Shown: piece after piece, positions 20,919 to 34,475 of the stretch
Layout: every line of letters begins with the position of its first letter
How positions within the stretch are numbered: the stretch's first letter is position 1
Assembly (NCBI GenBank): GCA_027257055.1
Contig: JAPVLO010000039.1
Span: 7,470,501-7,534,500 of the forward strand
DNA length: 64,000 nt
Source of the DNA: Cephalopachus bancanus
Taxonomy: Eukaryota; Chordata; Mammalia; Primates; Tarsiidae
Direction of reading: 5' to 3'
Translations under genes and position numbers: made by a program
The notes under the pieces: model-generated
The model's input: only the letters and a program-made list of their open reading frames with translations
Database searches by the model: none
What the model was told of the DNA's origin: nothing

Positions 20919-22377
20919 AGTGCAAGTTGTTAATCTGGGGTCCATGGACAAAATTCAGGAAGCCCATGAGCTGGGATGGGGGAAAAATGACCTCTATTTT
21001 ATTGCGCTCTACTGGAAATGCCATGTCTCCTTCAGAAATGGCGTGTGACCTCACACACCTCATACACAGCCCCTGTGACTGAGCTTATCAATTGCAGTTG
21101 TCTTTCAACGCACACACGTCACTTCAAAGTTATGATCACTGAATTTCCCATTTAATGCGTTGGCAAAGCACAGGCATAGAACACATTTAAGAAAGCCCTC
21201 GGCAAGTGTATCTGCAGCTGCTTTGCAGAAGAGAAAACCCCTCTCCTTCCTGCCAGAGAGATAAGCTGTCCCCTGGGGACCTCCCATTGGTGCCAGAGGG
21301 CCAGTGCTCTGGCTTCGTTAATTTCCTGTCCCTGTCTTGCTAGAAGGGAAATCTAGTTTCAGTACTAAAGCAATGACTGATCCCTTGGGCGGGGCACAGC
21401 TGCAGGGGAGTGGGGACGTGCCTTCCAACGCCTCCTCGTGTGGCTACGAGGATACGAGGACGGTCGGGAACGTGAGTGTTGACCTGAAAAGGGACAGCAC
21501 AGATCCCCCAGAGCAGCCACTTGTGAGGGGTTTAGTCGGAGGAGGGGGGGGGAGAGGAGGCGGACACAGATGACAGGGCCAGACACCCGCAGTCTCCTGG
21601 TGTCCCTGGCTGGAAGGGTCGCTGTCCAGGGAGGGGCTCTTCCGGCTCTCGGTCCAGTCCCCATCAGGGGCTGGAAAACTCATCCCTGGGAACTAGCTGG
21701 CGGGACGTATTTCCCCACGGATGGCAGTTGACTCAGGAAGAAAATCCATTGCTCCTTTAGATGGGCCAGCTCCTCGGCACCTGGCCCCCAGGAGACTGTG
21801 CTTCGAGCAGGGAGATCTGGACTTGGCGTTATGAGGGCACCACACACTTTCCCAAGGGTGGGACCGTCCTCCTTGGCTAGAACAGTGGTCCTTGCCTGGG
21901 CTAGTTGGGAACACTTGGCCATGTGTGGAGCCACTTTTGGTTGCCACACAGAATTGGGGTAATGACTGGCCTCTGGTGGGTAGAGGCCAGGGATGCCGCT
22001 GAAGTGCATCCCCACCCCTTCTCCAACAAGAGGTACCTGGCCCAGTCCTCAGTAGGTGGAGGTTGAAAGCCTGACAGGGTGGGGGCCAGGGTGGGGTCAG
22101 AGCCGTCTCCCAGGAAGTCTGTGCCTGCGAGACGCAGAGATGGATTGCTTTGGCCTGCCTGGCACCCCTCTACCTGAGGCCTGTTGATCGTCTCTCGTGC
22201 CCATGAGTCTGGCAGGGGTGCCAGGGCAGGTTGGTCTCCCCAGGGCTTGGATTATGTTACCTGCGCTTCCTCTTCTCTGGTCATGGTCCCCAACCTCTCC
22301 TGGGTTCCCCAGCCAGGGAGGAGTCTGTGGTATTTTCCGTACCATGTGTTGTGACCAGGGTCACATCTTTTCTTATT
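20919..22377. other. Gene-free interval 20.9-22.4 kb
   Basis: 20919-21060 resembles an old repeat containing a GGGGTCCATGGAC phrase. The rest is unique. No gene recognised. Confidence 0.45.
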
Positions 22378-22411
22378 GTGGTAAAATGCACATGATGGAA
22401 AATGTATTTAT

Positions 22412-22650
22412 TTGATTGCTTGTTTGTTTTCAGTCAGAGTCTCACTCTGTTGCCCGGGCTGCCTCAGTCTTCCAAGTAGCTGGAACCACAGGTGCACACC
22501 ACCTTGCCTGGTTAATTTTTTAATTTATTGTAGAGACGAGGTCTCACCAGGTTGCCCAGTGTGGTCTCGAACCCATGGGCTCAGGCAATCCTCTCGCCTC
22601 GGCCTCCCAAAGTGCTGGGATTACAGGCATGAGCCACCGCACCCAGTTTA
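22412..22650 (-). mobile_element. Alu with internal deletion
   Basis: Most of the right-arm core is missing (GCCCGGGCTGCCTCAGTCTT). Confidence 0.9.
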
Positions 22651-23485
22651 TAACATAAAATATACTGCTTAAGCCACTTAAAGTGTACGATCCAGTGACA
22701 TTCAGTAATTGACAGTGTTGTGTAGACATTGCCACTGTCTGGTTTTATAATTTTCCCATCACCCCAAAGGGATACCTTGTACCCATGAGGCAGTCACGCC
22801 AAACACATTACCTCATGTTTTACCTCACCTCCAATTCCCTTGCGCATAGGAGTTTTCCATTTTATGCATCACGTCTCCTCTTACTTTCCTTTATGGTTTT
22901 GTCTAGTTCTCCAAGGCTAGATTGTCCTGCCTCTGACAGAGAGTTGATGTTCAGCTGTATTCCCTCCCAGTTTTCCTGCTTGGGGTTTTAATCAAATTTA
23001 TTGTGGCACGATTTGTATGCAATAAAATGCATCTATGTTAGCAGTACAGTTCAACGAATCTTGATAAATGTCTACACCTACATCACCACCACCACCACCA
23101 GAATACACAAATTTTCCATCACCTTAATCTTCCCCTCAACACCATCTCCTCCCACACTCAGTTCCAGGCAACCACCCATCTGCTCCTCATCAGGGTCAAC
23201 TAGTTTTGCCTTCTCTGAAGTTTCATGCAAATGAGGTCCTACAGCACGTTCCCACGTGTCTGACTTCCTCGTTCAGCATCCATTTTGAGATGCGTCTGTG
23301 TTACACGTCGCTCAGCAGCTCCTTCCTTTTTTGCCACTGAGTTGTATTTCATCCGTTTTTACCTCATCTCATTTATCCATCACCAGGTGACGACCACTGG
23401 GCTGTTTGTTTTGGGGTATCACAAATAGAGCATCTGTGAACATTCATGCATGGATTTTTGTGTAGACGTAGGTTTTCCTTCCTCT

Positions 23486-23767
23486 TTTTTTTTTTTTTTT
23501 TTGGAGTTGGAGTTTCACTCTGTCGCCCAGACTGGAGTGCAGTGGCCGCACTCCCAGCCACTGCAGCCTCAACCTGCTGGGCTCCAACGATCCTTTCGCC
23601 TCAGCCTTTCAAGTAGCTGGAACTACAGGCACGCGCTACCACACCCAGTTGATTTTTTTATTGTAGAGATGAGGTCTCGCCAAGTTGCCCAGGCAGGTCT
23701 CGAACCCGCGAGCTCAGTCAATCCACTCACCTCAGCCTCCCAAAGCGCGGGATTACTGAGCCCGGCT
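23486..23767 (-). mobile_element. Alu, derived family
   Basis: Antisense, lacking a few bases at the 5' end of the element (GGATTACTGAGCCCGGC). Confidence 0.93.
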
Positions 23768-24308
23768 TCCTTCCTCTTGATAAAACACCCTGGAGTGAAG
23801 CTGGCAACTGAAATGGTGTTTCTGTAGGAGCCTGCCAAACAGCTTTCCAGAGTAGCACCCCTAGCGTTGCTGCCAACAATGTGCCAGGAGTCCACGCACC
23901 CTATTCCCACCCGCCAACACCTGAGGTTGCTCATGGTTTTCAGCTGTGCCACTCTAGTAACTAACAGTGTGAAGCATCTCTCCGTGTGCGATTATTCATC
24001 CTGTATCTTCCTGTGTGAAGAATCTACCCAAATCTTTTGCCCAGCTGTTTGGGTTTTTTAATATTAAACTCTTTCCTCCCAGCTGCTGTCTTAACATCTT
24101 GGGGGAGAGGGGTCTAACGGCCATATACAGTGTAAACAAAGAGGGATCCACCCCACAGCGGAGTCCTATCTGGGCTCACACATCAGCCTCACAGAGGTGG
24201 CAAAGAAATGCAAACCAGCATGGTTAGAGGTAGGGCTGTCTCTTGCTCTGCAGAGGATGAATTTTCTCTGAAAGTCTTCATGTTCTGACTAGAAGGAAAT
24301 GTGCCTAC

Positions 24309-24614
24309 TTACTGGGTGAGGTGGCTCAAGTCTGTAATGCCAGCACTTTGGGAGGCTGAGGTGAGTGGATTACCTGAGCCCAGAGGTTCGCAACCAGCCT
24401 GGGCAAATTTGTGGGACCTCGTCTCTACAATATATCAAAAAATTAGCTGGGTGTGGTAGCGCGTGCCTGTAGTTCCGGCTACCTGGAAGGCTGAGGCAGA
24501 AGGATCACCTGAGCATAGCGGGTAGACACTGGGGTGGCTGTGAGCATGCCACTGCACGCCAGCCTGGGAGACAGAGTGAGACTCGGACTCCAAAAAAAAA
24601 AAAAAAAAAAAAAA
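24309..24614 (+). mobile_element. Alu, intermediate type
   Basis: Right arm GACACTGGGGTGGCTGTGAG, with an A-tail of more than 20 bases. Confidence 0.92.
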
Positions 24615-24756
24615 GTCCTACCACCTTGAACTTAAGAGCATAAAGTTCCTTCAATGAATGGGCTAAAAACATTTCAAACGTTGGCAAAAGAGGAAAAGAA
24701 GCTTTGGGAGGGGAGAAGAGAGGTAACAGAAATTGAAACAGAAACATCTATGAATT

Positions 24757-25041
24757 TTTTTTTTGAAGTCAGGGTCTCACTCTGTGGCCCAGGCTGGAGT
24801 GCAATGGTGTGAGCCCAGCTCACTGCAGCCTTCACCTCCTGGGTTCAAGTGATCCTCCCACTTCAGCCTCCTGAGTAGCTAGGATTATAGGCTTGGGCCA
24901 CCACGCCTAGTTAATCCTTTTTGTAGAGGCGGAGTCTCACCATGTTGCTCAGGCTGGTTTCAAACTCCTGGTCCCAAGTGATGCTCCTGCCCCAGCCTCC
25001 CAAAGTGCTGAGATTGGCGGCATGAGTCACAGCCTCCAGCT
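24757..25041 (-). mobile_element. AluJ-like
   Basis: Among the oldest types here: right arm TGAGCCCAGCTCACTGCAGC and CCTGGGTTCAAGTGATCC. Confidence 0.9.
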
Positions 25042-25150
25042 ATTTTTAAAAATTGAAATGTTATTGTTAAATATCATGTTTCTAATTACAAAAGCTATGT
25101 ATACTACTGCATAAAGTTTCAGAAAGAAAACTAAATTTAAAAATGATTCC

Positions 25151-25422
25151 CTGGCCAGACACGGTGACTCAAACCTGTAATCCCAGCACTTTGGGAGGCC
25201 GAGGCAAGAGGAATGCCTGAGCTCAGGGGTTTGAGACCAGCCTGGGCAACTTAGCAAAATCTCATCACTACAATAGGTAAATTAGTCAGATGTGGTAACT
25301 TGGAAAGCTGAGGCGGAAGGATCGCTTGAGCCCAGCAGGTCAAGGCTGTGGTGGCCATAAGCGTGTCACTGCACTCCTGCCAGAGCGACAGAGTGAGACT
25401 CTGATTCAAAAAAAAAAAAAAA
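25151..25422 (+). mobile_element. Alu, older, with linker deletion
   Basis: CTCAAACCTGTAATCC head. The linker is shortened at 25275-25300. Confidence 0.88.
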
Positions 25423-25489
25423 TTATTCCCACTACCCAGAGATACTCACTATTTACAGTTTGACATATCTGCTCCTGTTTCTTTCTTTC

Positions 25490-25797
25490 TTTTTTTTTTT
25501 TTTTGAGTCAGAGTCTCATTCTGTTGCTCGGGCTGAAGTGCAGTGGCAAGATCATAGCCACCACAGCCTAGACCTACTGGACTCAGGCAATTCTTCCACC
25601 TCAGTCTTCCAAGTAGCTGGAACTGCAGGCACGCAACACCACACCTGGCAAGTTTTTATTATTATTATTATTTGTTGCAGAGTTGAAGTCTTGCCAAGAT
25701 GCCTGGGCTGGTCTCGAACCCCTGGGTTCAGGCAATCCTCTTGCCTCCCCCTCCCAAAGTGGTGGGATTACAGGCCTGAGCCACCACACCCTGCCTA
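25490..25797 (-). mobile_element. Alu, older, with (TTA)n linker
   Basis: Middle A-rich linker expanded into an ATT trinucleotide run (25655-25672). Confidence 0.9.
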
Positions 25798-26156
25798 CTC
25801 CCAGTATTTTTAAATGCATTTAGATATGTAAAAGGTTAGAGATTGGTAATTAGAACATCTAGCCAGTTAAGTTGGCTTTAGGAAAGAGTCTCTCTGAAGA
25901 TCAGTAGAGAAATTCAGAAAGAAAAGTCCAGGTCAACTTGAAAGACACTAAAAGAGACAAAATAAACCAAACCACGGTGCCTCCAGAGGCCCATTGGGAG
26001 GGCTGGGGAATAGGGGACAGAGGGAGGTTTCGACAATAGGAATTCTGTGATGAGAGGAACTGGGTCCCAAGTGCTGCTTGTGAAAATCAGTTTCTGCTGA
26101 AGTGTTTTGGGTATGTGTGTTAGTCTTACTATTGTGAGACACAGATCTTTTATGGA

Positions 26157-26290
26157 GTGAGGGGATGGATGGTTGGGTAGGTGGGTGGGTGGATGGGTGG
26201 ACGGATGGATGAATGGATGGCTGCCTGGAGAGATGGATGGATGGATGGGTGGGTGGGTAGATGGATAGGTAAATGAACAGATGAGTGGAA
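26157..26290. repeat. (GGAT)n microsatellite
   Basis: About 130 bases of GGAT/GGGT units with several interruptions. Confidence 0.95.
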
Positions 26291-26475
26291 AAACACTAGC
26301 ATTCACTGAGCACCAGTTTTGGAGCAGGCTTGATGCTAGGTGCTTGCACAACTGTGTGCCACATGTAGTCATCACAAACACCCTTGGGGTGGCTGTCACT
26401 CTCCTATTTTCACAGATGAGGAAGTCAGGCTGAGAGGTGAGTCATAAAGTTCAAACCCAGATCCCACAGTCCCCC
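26291..26475 (-). repeat. MIR SINE
   Basis: AGCATTCACTGAGCACCAGT, then TTTTCACAGATGAGGAAGTC: a long antisense MIR. Confidence 0.75.
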
Positions 26476-27326
26476 TCTACTGGCTGCTCAGGTGTTGGCC
26501 CAGCCCCACCACTGGGGGAGGTGTCCCCTCCTGAGGGTTGCTGTGCCCCAAGTGACCGAATACTTCAGCACCCACACAGCATGGGGTATCCTTGCTCTGA
26601 AAACCCAGGGTCCAGGTGCACTCAGTGCCTTCGGCAAACCCGCTATGTCCCTGTGGATTCCTTTTCACCGACTCACTGAAGTTCAGAGTCAAGGCCTGGG
26701 CCAGGCCTGGGCCCAGGGCTCCGGGTTGCGGAAGGCACTGCTTGTCCCACGCTGGTCCCTGCCTCTGCTCCTGCTCCTCATCTTCGGCCAGATGTTCCCC
26801 AGGCCCTGTTGGCTTCCAGAGCGCCTGAGTCCCCGCAGCCATTTCCTCATCCACGGACTGACTCAGTCCCAGAAGAGCTTTGCATGTTGACCGTGAATTG
26901 CTTTCTCTCACACAACACTAAACTGTGCAGCTCCCGTCCTGACCCTGAACAGTGTCACTGGTCCCAGGGCCTGCTGGAGGCCAATCGGCAAGCTGGGGTG
27001 CCCTTGAGAGACACTCAGTACTGGTCACTATGCAGTCACGGTGGGCTGGGCAGCTGGGAGGCAGGAGCCCTGTTACAGCCCTACTGCGGCCCCCACTGGC
27101 TCCCCTACTTCCCCCAGCACCCAGGGAAGCCTCTCTGTCTTTGCAACGAAGCCCTTAGGGCCCCGAAGGGGCCTTATAAGCAGAACTCAGTCTTCTGAAT
27201 CCTCTATGAACAGCACCGGCGTAGGGAACCAGTGAGAAATAGTAAGGGGCTGTGAGTGTGTCATGGTCAAGGGTGGGCTAGAGATTTCCTGTGGCTTTTG
27301 CTGGTGGTTCAGATACTTCCAGCCAT
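26476..27326. other. Gene-free interval 26.5-27.3 kb
   Basis: GC-rich unique DNA with overlapping random frames on both strands. No gene recognised. Confidence 0.5.
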
Positions 27327-27540
27327 ACACACACACAGACACCCACAGACACATAAGTACACAGAAACACATATAAACACAGGCACACACACACAGACAA
27401 CTAGACACATCTATACACAGAAACTCACAGACACCTAAGTACACAGAGACACATACAGACACACAAAGGCACATACAAACAGAGACACACACAGAGGCAC
27501 ATACACACACACACACACGCACAGACACATCCATACACAG
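27327..27540. repeat. AC-rich simple repeat (ACAC/AGACAC)
   Basis: About 210 bases of CA dinucleotides with regular AGACAC and CATACA variants. The Val/Cys-rich minus-strand frame through it is an artefact. Confidence 0.95.
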
Positions 27541-28448
27541 AAGAAAATGGAACTCAAGGAGGAGACGGAGACAGAACGCTGGTTAAGCGACTGGGAGGGG
27601 TGGAGGCGACGGGACTGAGGGGGATGGAAGCAGAAAGTACAGAGGCCCTGAGCGGTGGCCACCTGGGGAAGAGGCGGGACCGACGTCCAGGAGGGAGGGC
27701 TGTGTGCTGCGGAGACAGCGAGGTGTGGTCTGAGCAAGGGGGCTGCCAGCGCCTGATGCAGACGTGCGGGGCAACGAGAGGCTGGTTTTGGTGTCATCCC
27801 TCACCTTCCCTCCTTGCTGATGCCTGGAAGGGGCTATTACGAGGAACATAGAGCTGGAGTATCCACTAGCAAAATAACACATGGAAGTTACTAGAAGAGA
27901 ACATGACCAAACAAGACAGACACAGAAAGGCCAGAAGCCCCACTCGGGATGCTAAGCCCCTGAAGGACCCAATGAGCCCTCAAGGATGCCGCCTTCCTGG
28001 GGTGGAGGAGAGGGGTCGGAAGAAGCGGTCAGAAGAAAAACTGCCCCTGCAGTCACCAGCAGGGGGGGGGCTGGTGGACACTCCACTGGCCAGTTGGTGG
28101 CCAAGGCAACTACAGGAGGACGCTTGAGACTGGACATCCTGTGGGATTCAGGGTGCAGGCTCTGGGGTCGGCTGAGTCATGATCACTGCACCACACAACC
28201 TCCAACGTCTAGGACATGTTTGGGATGAGGAGCCACTAACTACACAGCACAGGCATCACTCAAAACTGTCCTGAGCCAGCCAGGACACATGATGACCCTA
28301 ACATGAACATACAGAAGAAACACAAGCCACACTATCCAGGGCAGGGCCTCCCAAAGTTCTGAGGTGAAGGCAATGTTTCTCCAATCTACCGTGGTCAGAT
28401 CCTTTTATAAAATGCAATAAAACGGAATGACTAGAAAAGCAAAAACTG
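27541..28448. other. Gene-free interval downstream of PRSS30
   Basis: Unique GC-rich DNA. No gene or repeat recognised. Confidence 0.5.
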
Positions 28449-28742
28449 GCCGGGCTCGGTGGCTCAGCCTGTCATCCCGCGCCTTTGGGAGGCTGAGGTG
28501 AGTGGACTGCCTGAGCCTGCGGGTTTGAGACCCGTCTGGGCAACTTGGCGAGACCTCATCTCTACAAGAAATCAAAAAATCAGCCGGGCATGGTAGCACG
28601 CGCCTGTAGTTTCAGCTACTTGGAAGGCTGAAGCGGAAGGATCGCCGGAGCCCAGCAGGTCGAGGCTGCGGTGGCTAGGAGCGGCCACTGCACTCCAGTC
28701 TGGGCAACGGAGTGAGACTCCAACTCAAAAAAAAAAAAAAGA
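28449..28742 (+). mobile_element. Alu, derived family, abutting the PRSS30 3' end
   Basis: Flanked by AGAAAAGCAAAAAC on both sides. Its A-tail is a U-run on the PRSS30 transcript strand, about 35 bases past the PRSS30 poly(A) signal. Confidence 0.94.
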
Positions 28743-28777
28743 AAAGCAAAAACATATAAAATACAAACCTACATTTT

Positions 28778-28783
28778 TTTATT
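28778..28783 (-). terminator. PRSS30: Poly(A) signal of PRSS30
   Basis: AATAAA on the minus strand, 58 bases after the stop codon. A GU/U-rich tract follows (GTTTGTATTTTATATG) and then the U-run supplied by the antisense Alu tail. Confidence 0.75.
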
Positions 28784-28841
28784 ACGAGACACAACACATC
28801 CTTCCAGAAGGGGAGGCCCCACGGCCTGTGGTTCACAGGGC

Positions 28842-30848
<2,007 letters not shown>

Positions 30849-31329
30849 GGTTCCTCTTCCTTTGAACAGCGCTCTGGGGTCAGCGTCCTTGGATGGCTCA
30901 CGAGGGAGGAGTTGGTGGGTCATTAACCAGAGGCAATCATGCTGGAGCCCCCGTCAGCTGCTTGGGACTCTTGTCCTATATGTTCCAGGGTGATGGCTTA
31001 GAGGAAGCCTGGGGTGCTCACCTCTGGCCAGTTCCTCCAGGAGCCAGAGGACAGAGGACTGGTCAGTCCCCCGACTAGGCTCACGTATGGAAGCCTTGCC
31101 CGTCCTGCAGGCAGCCCGGAGCCCCTGCTCATACCCCACTTTGTCAGGGAGACCCAGGGTCTCCGCTCTCGGCTGAGGGGGCCCAGCCCCCCTCTCCCCA
31201 CCCCACTCGAATATGTGATGCCTGTATGACCAGCCAGGGACTGACCAGCCGGAGACTGGCCAGCCTGGCCACCTCCTCACTGAGGAAACCGCAGCTCCGT
31301 GAGAGCCCCTCTCGGTCAACCCTGTTTAA
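30849..31329. other. PRSS30: PRSS30 5' flank
   Basis: Unique DNA containing the untranslated leader and proximal promoter of PRSS30. I see no TATA box that clearly fixes the start site. Confidence 0.45.
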
Positions 31330-31950
31330 GGAGCAGGATCTCGGAGAGGCCCCTTCGTTGCCATGGGAACAAACAGCCAGAGCTCAGCCTCCAGTCCAGG
31401 AAGGGCCAACTCGCAAGACACGATGACTCCCAGGTATTACTTCCTCCCGCTGCCAGCGCTGCCCGGAGCCCGGGCCCCAGTCCCAAGGCCAGGAGCAGAG
31501 GAGGCCCAGGTGTGCGCGGGAGCCAGGCGCATGACGCGCTGCGTGCCCTGCGGGGTCCCAGGCCTGGGTCCCGACGTCAGCCGGCCCCACCAGCCCACAA
31601 TCGCGCAAGAAACCCCCTCAGTGGTCGCTTCTTGGCTCCACATCTACCAGTCAACACGCAGCCGGGATGCTCACGTGGCGGCCCCGCCAAGCTCATTTCG
31701 GCTTTTCCGGCTAACTCAGCCAACGGGGGGGGGGGGCGCTTGGGGAGGCTACGAGGCTGCGGGGCTCCTTCCGGTCTGTTTCCCCTGTGGTTTGCGGGAC
31801 GGGGGGCGGGGAATGTCAGTGGCCTTCTGGTGGGCTCCCAGTGGGTTTCCGGCGCACTTCCGGTGCACCTCCAGTAGGCTCCCCTCTGCACGTGGTTCCT
31901 GGGAGCATTACCCCAGCTGTGCCCTCCACCTAGCCTCGGGCCCTGGCTGT
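31330..31950. promoter_or_regulatory. CpG-rich, promoter-like segment upstream of PRSS30
   Basis: CpGs are dense at 31505-31640, unlike the flanks. Sites seen: a CRE-like CGACGTCA (31572-31579), an ETS consensus CACTTCCGGTG (31855-31865) and two further TTCCGG cores (about 31769 and 31846), plus a 12-base G run (31725-31736). It lies 0.5-1.1 kb upstream of the PRSS30 start codon. It could serve PRSS30, an unannotated transcript to the right, or both. The open frames in it look random. Confidence 0.5.
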
Positions 31951-31989
31951 GACATGGGCGGTCCCTCTCAGGAGCCGTCCAGGAGACGC

Positions 31990-33061
31990 TCCCACTGACG
32001 GAAGATGGGACAGTTGGAGCATCAGTATGGGCAATACCCTTAAGTGATTGAAATACATCAGATAAACGTAAACCTGTGAGTTCATAATGTTGCAAAAAAG
32101 ACCTCATTTGTCATTTTTGGATTGTGCTAAGGAAATAGCTCATTATTTTGAGGATAATGAAATAGATGACGAAGAAAAACGTTTTTCTTTGTGGAAGAAT
32201 TCCAGCTAATACATGAAGTAGGAATGTCACTATGTTGCAGTCTAATGGATTCATTGGTCTAGGCAATGATCACCAACTGCTTCCATCACCAGGAGAAAGC
32301 CAGTCATGATGTACCCCCATAGAAGACTTTTCTGGAAAAACCTAACCTGAATTTGCTCAAGACTCAAGATCTAACTACCAATTTATAGGAAACATAGAGA
32401 CAGAGGAATATGTTAGAGACATCATGAGGATACAATCAGCAAATCCAGATGGTAGGAATAAAGGACACATGACCAGTGTTATTCAACAAAAAGTGACATG
32501 GGAAAAAGGAGATGGAGGGGGAACCACTAGAATAAAAGAAACGTAAGAGATATAGTCATTAACTGCCACGAATAAACTTTATTTTGTAAGGGAATGTTGT
32601 GAAAGATTTAAAGTGGACCAGAAAAGCCGGGCTCGGCGGCTCAGCCTGTAATCCCGTGCCTTGGGAGACTGAGGTGAGTGGATTGCCTGAGCTCGCGGGT
32701 TCGAGACCCGCCTGGGCAACTTGGCGAGACCTCATCTCTACAATAAATCAGAAAATTAGCCGGGCGTGGTAGCGCGCGCCTGTAGTTCCAGCCACTTGGA
32801 AGGCTGAGGCTGAAGGATTGCCAGAGCCCAGCAGGTCGAGGCTGCAGTGGCCGGGAGTGGCCACTGCACTCCAGTCTGGGCGACAGAGTGAGACTCCAAC
32901 TCAAAAAAAATAAAGTGGACCAGAAAGATTAGTGGATAATTTCAGTGGGATTATCTAGCATTTCCTTCCAGGTTCTCTGCTTCTATGGGGGGTCCCTATC
33001 TTTATTTTTATTTTTTTAGGTGGGGGGTCCCTGTCTTTAAGTGATTTAAGACTTTGTAAAT
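31990..33061. repeat. Unclassified old interspersed repeat with an Alu inserted
   Basis: An abrupt change to AT-rich DNA at about 32000, with phrases I associate with widely dispersed mammalian repeats (GTGAGTTCATAATGTTGC, GTCATGATGTACCCCCATAG). Pieces may continue at 34476-34560. I cannot name the family. Confidence 0.45.
32626..32911 (+). mobile_element. Alu, derived family, full length
   Basis: Duplication AAAGTGGACCAGAAA on both sides. The right arm GTGGCCGGGAGTGGCCAC still forms a 6-bp stem. Confidence 0.95.
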
Positions 33062-33812
33062 TGTATGGCTGTGTCTCATGCCTGTGATCCTAGCACTTTA
33101 GGAGGTCAAGGTGGGAGGATCACTTGAGCCCAGGAGTTTGATACTAGAACCTGGGCAACATAGTGAGACCTCACCTCTACAAAAAAAATTAAAAATTACC
33201 CAGATGTGGTGGCACACGCCTGTGAGAAATGAACTTATCTGTCCAAAATCAAAGGATGGACATGGAGACGTGGAGTGCAGCAGAAGTGAGACTTTAATGA
33301 CAGTCTTGTAAAGATCGGGTGTCTGGTGGGCAGACACACAGACTGTTACAGTCAGCATATTTGTAGCCTAGAACGCTAGTCCCTCCCCTGGTCTCCCATA
33401 GGCTGGGCTCCACAGGGCCCACAACTTTTTCCGGGAAGTCACCTACATGACACACATCAATTGGGTCACATAATTCATTCATTTACATGTCCTATTTGCT
33501 GATTGGTTTACAGGATTTCATTTTGATTGACTCCCTCCAAAATTTGAACATAAAAGCCCGCCAAAGTGAAAGCCCATGAGAAAGAGAACAAAGAAGCAGG
33601 AAGTGACTCAGCAAAGGCATTTAAACATGGCTCAACATGGCTCAGGGTTCATTCTGAAAATAAATCATTCTACTTCTTACATGTCTGTAGTCCCAGCTAC
33701 TCAGGAGGCTAAAGTGAAAGAATTGCCTGAGCCTAAGTCGAGGCTATGCTGAACCATTATTGTGTCACTGTGCTCCAACCTGGGGGACAGTGAGACCCTG
33801 ACTCAAAAAAAT
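33062..33812 (+). mobile_element. AluJ-like element split by an LTR
   Basis: Left monomer and start of the right monomer at 33062-33222. The right monomer resumes at about 33688 (TAGTCCCAGCTACTCAGG) and ends in an A-tail near 33812. Confidence 0.85.
33223..33681 (-). repeat. Solo LTR inserted in an AluJ
   Basis: 459 bases starting TGAGAAATG and ending CTTACA on the plus strand. On the minus strand CATTAAAGTCTCACTTC looks like the poly(A)/R region, so the LTR is antisense. The Alu flanks CGCCTG (33217-33222) and TGTCTG (33682-33687) match apart from two C-to-T changes, consistent with a 6-bp duplication. No internal retroviral sequence is present. Class uncertain. Confidence 0.65.
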
Positions 33813-33865
33813 TGACACATGTTCATATTATATTTGTATAAATCATGATTTTATCTTTTTTTCCT

Positions 33866-34149
33866 TTTTTTTTTTTTGAGTTGGAGTCTCACTGTGACAC
33901 CCAGGCTGAAGTACAGTAGCACACTCCACCCCAGCATCAACCTGCTGGGCTCAGGCGGTCCTTTTGCCTCAGCCTTCCAAGTAGCCGGAACTATAGTCAC
34001 ACACTACCACGCCAGGCTAATTTTTGATTTATCATAGAGATGAGGTCTTACCCAGGTGCCGGACTGGTCTCGAACCTGCGGGCACAGGCAATCCACTCGC
34101 CTCAACTTCCCTAAGTGCTGGATTACAGACTGAGCCACCGAGCTCGGCC
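33866..34149 (-). mobile_element. Alu, derived family
   Basis: Antisense full dimer with several private changes (CACTCCACCCCAGCATCAAC). Confidence 0.92.
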
Positions 34150-34176
34150 AATTCTATCTTTAAAAAATTATCTTTT

Positions 34177-34463
34177 AGCCGGGCTCAGTGGCTCAGCCTG
34201 TAATCCCGCGCCTTTGGGAGGCTGAGGTGAGTGGATTGCATGAGCCCGCGGGTTCGAGACCCGCCTGGGCAACTTGGTGAGACCTTATCTCTACAATAAA
34301 TCAAAAATCAGCAGGCGTGGTAGCACGCACCTATAATTCCGGCTACTCGGAAGGCTGAGGCTGGAAGGATCGCTGGAGCCCAGTGGGTCGAGGCTGCGGT
34401 GGCCGGGAGCGGCCACTGCACTCCAGTCTGGGCAACGGAGTGAAACTCCAACTCAAAAAAAAA
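34177..34463 (+). mobile_element. Alu, derived family, young-looking
   Basis: Perfect AAATTATCTTTT duplication at 34165-34176 and 34464-34475. Complete right-arm hairpin. Confidence 0.95.
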
Positions 34464-34475
34464 AAATTATCTTTT

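Larger units (their letters stand above)
22378..24070 (-). mobile_element. Old LINE-1 (L1M type), antisense, split by Alus
   Basis: The plus strand carries antisense L1 ORF2 phrases: TTTTCCCATCACCCC near 22752, CATTTATCCATCACC near 23375, GAACATTCATGCATGG near 23438 and AAATCTTTTGCCCAGCTGTT near 24030. No open frame. Alus interrupt it at 22412-22650 and 23486-23767. Confidence 0.75.

Noticed and set aside
27187..27534. Cys/Val-rich 115-codon minus-strand frame
   Set aside because: Translation of the AC-rich simple repeat.
26157..27540. Regular short repeats as a possible CRISPR-like array
   Set aside because: They are GGAT and CA microsatellites in mammalian DNA, without spaced unique segments.
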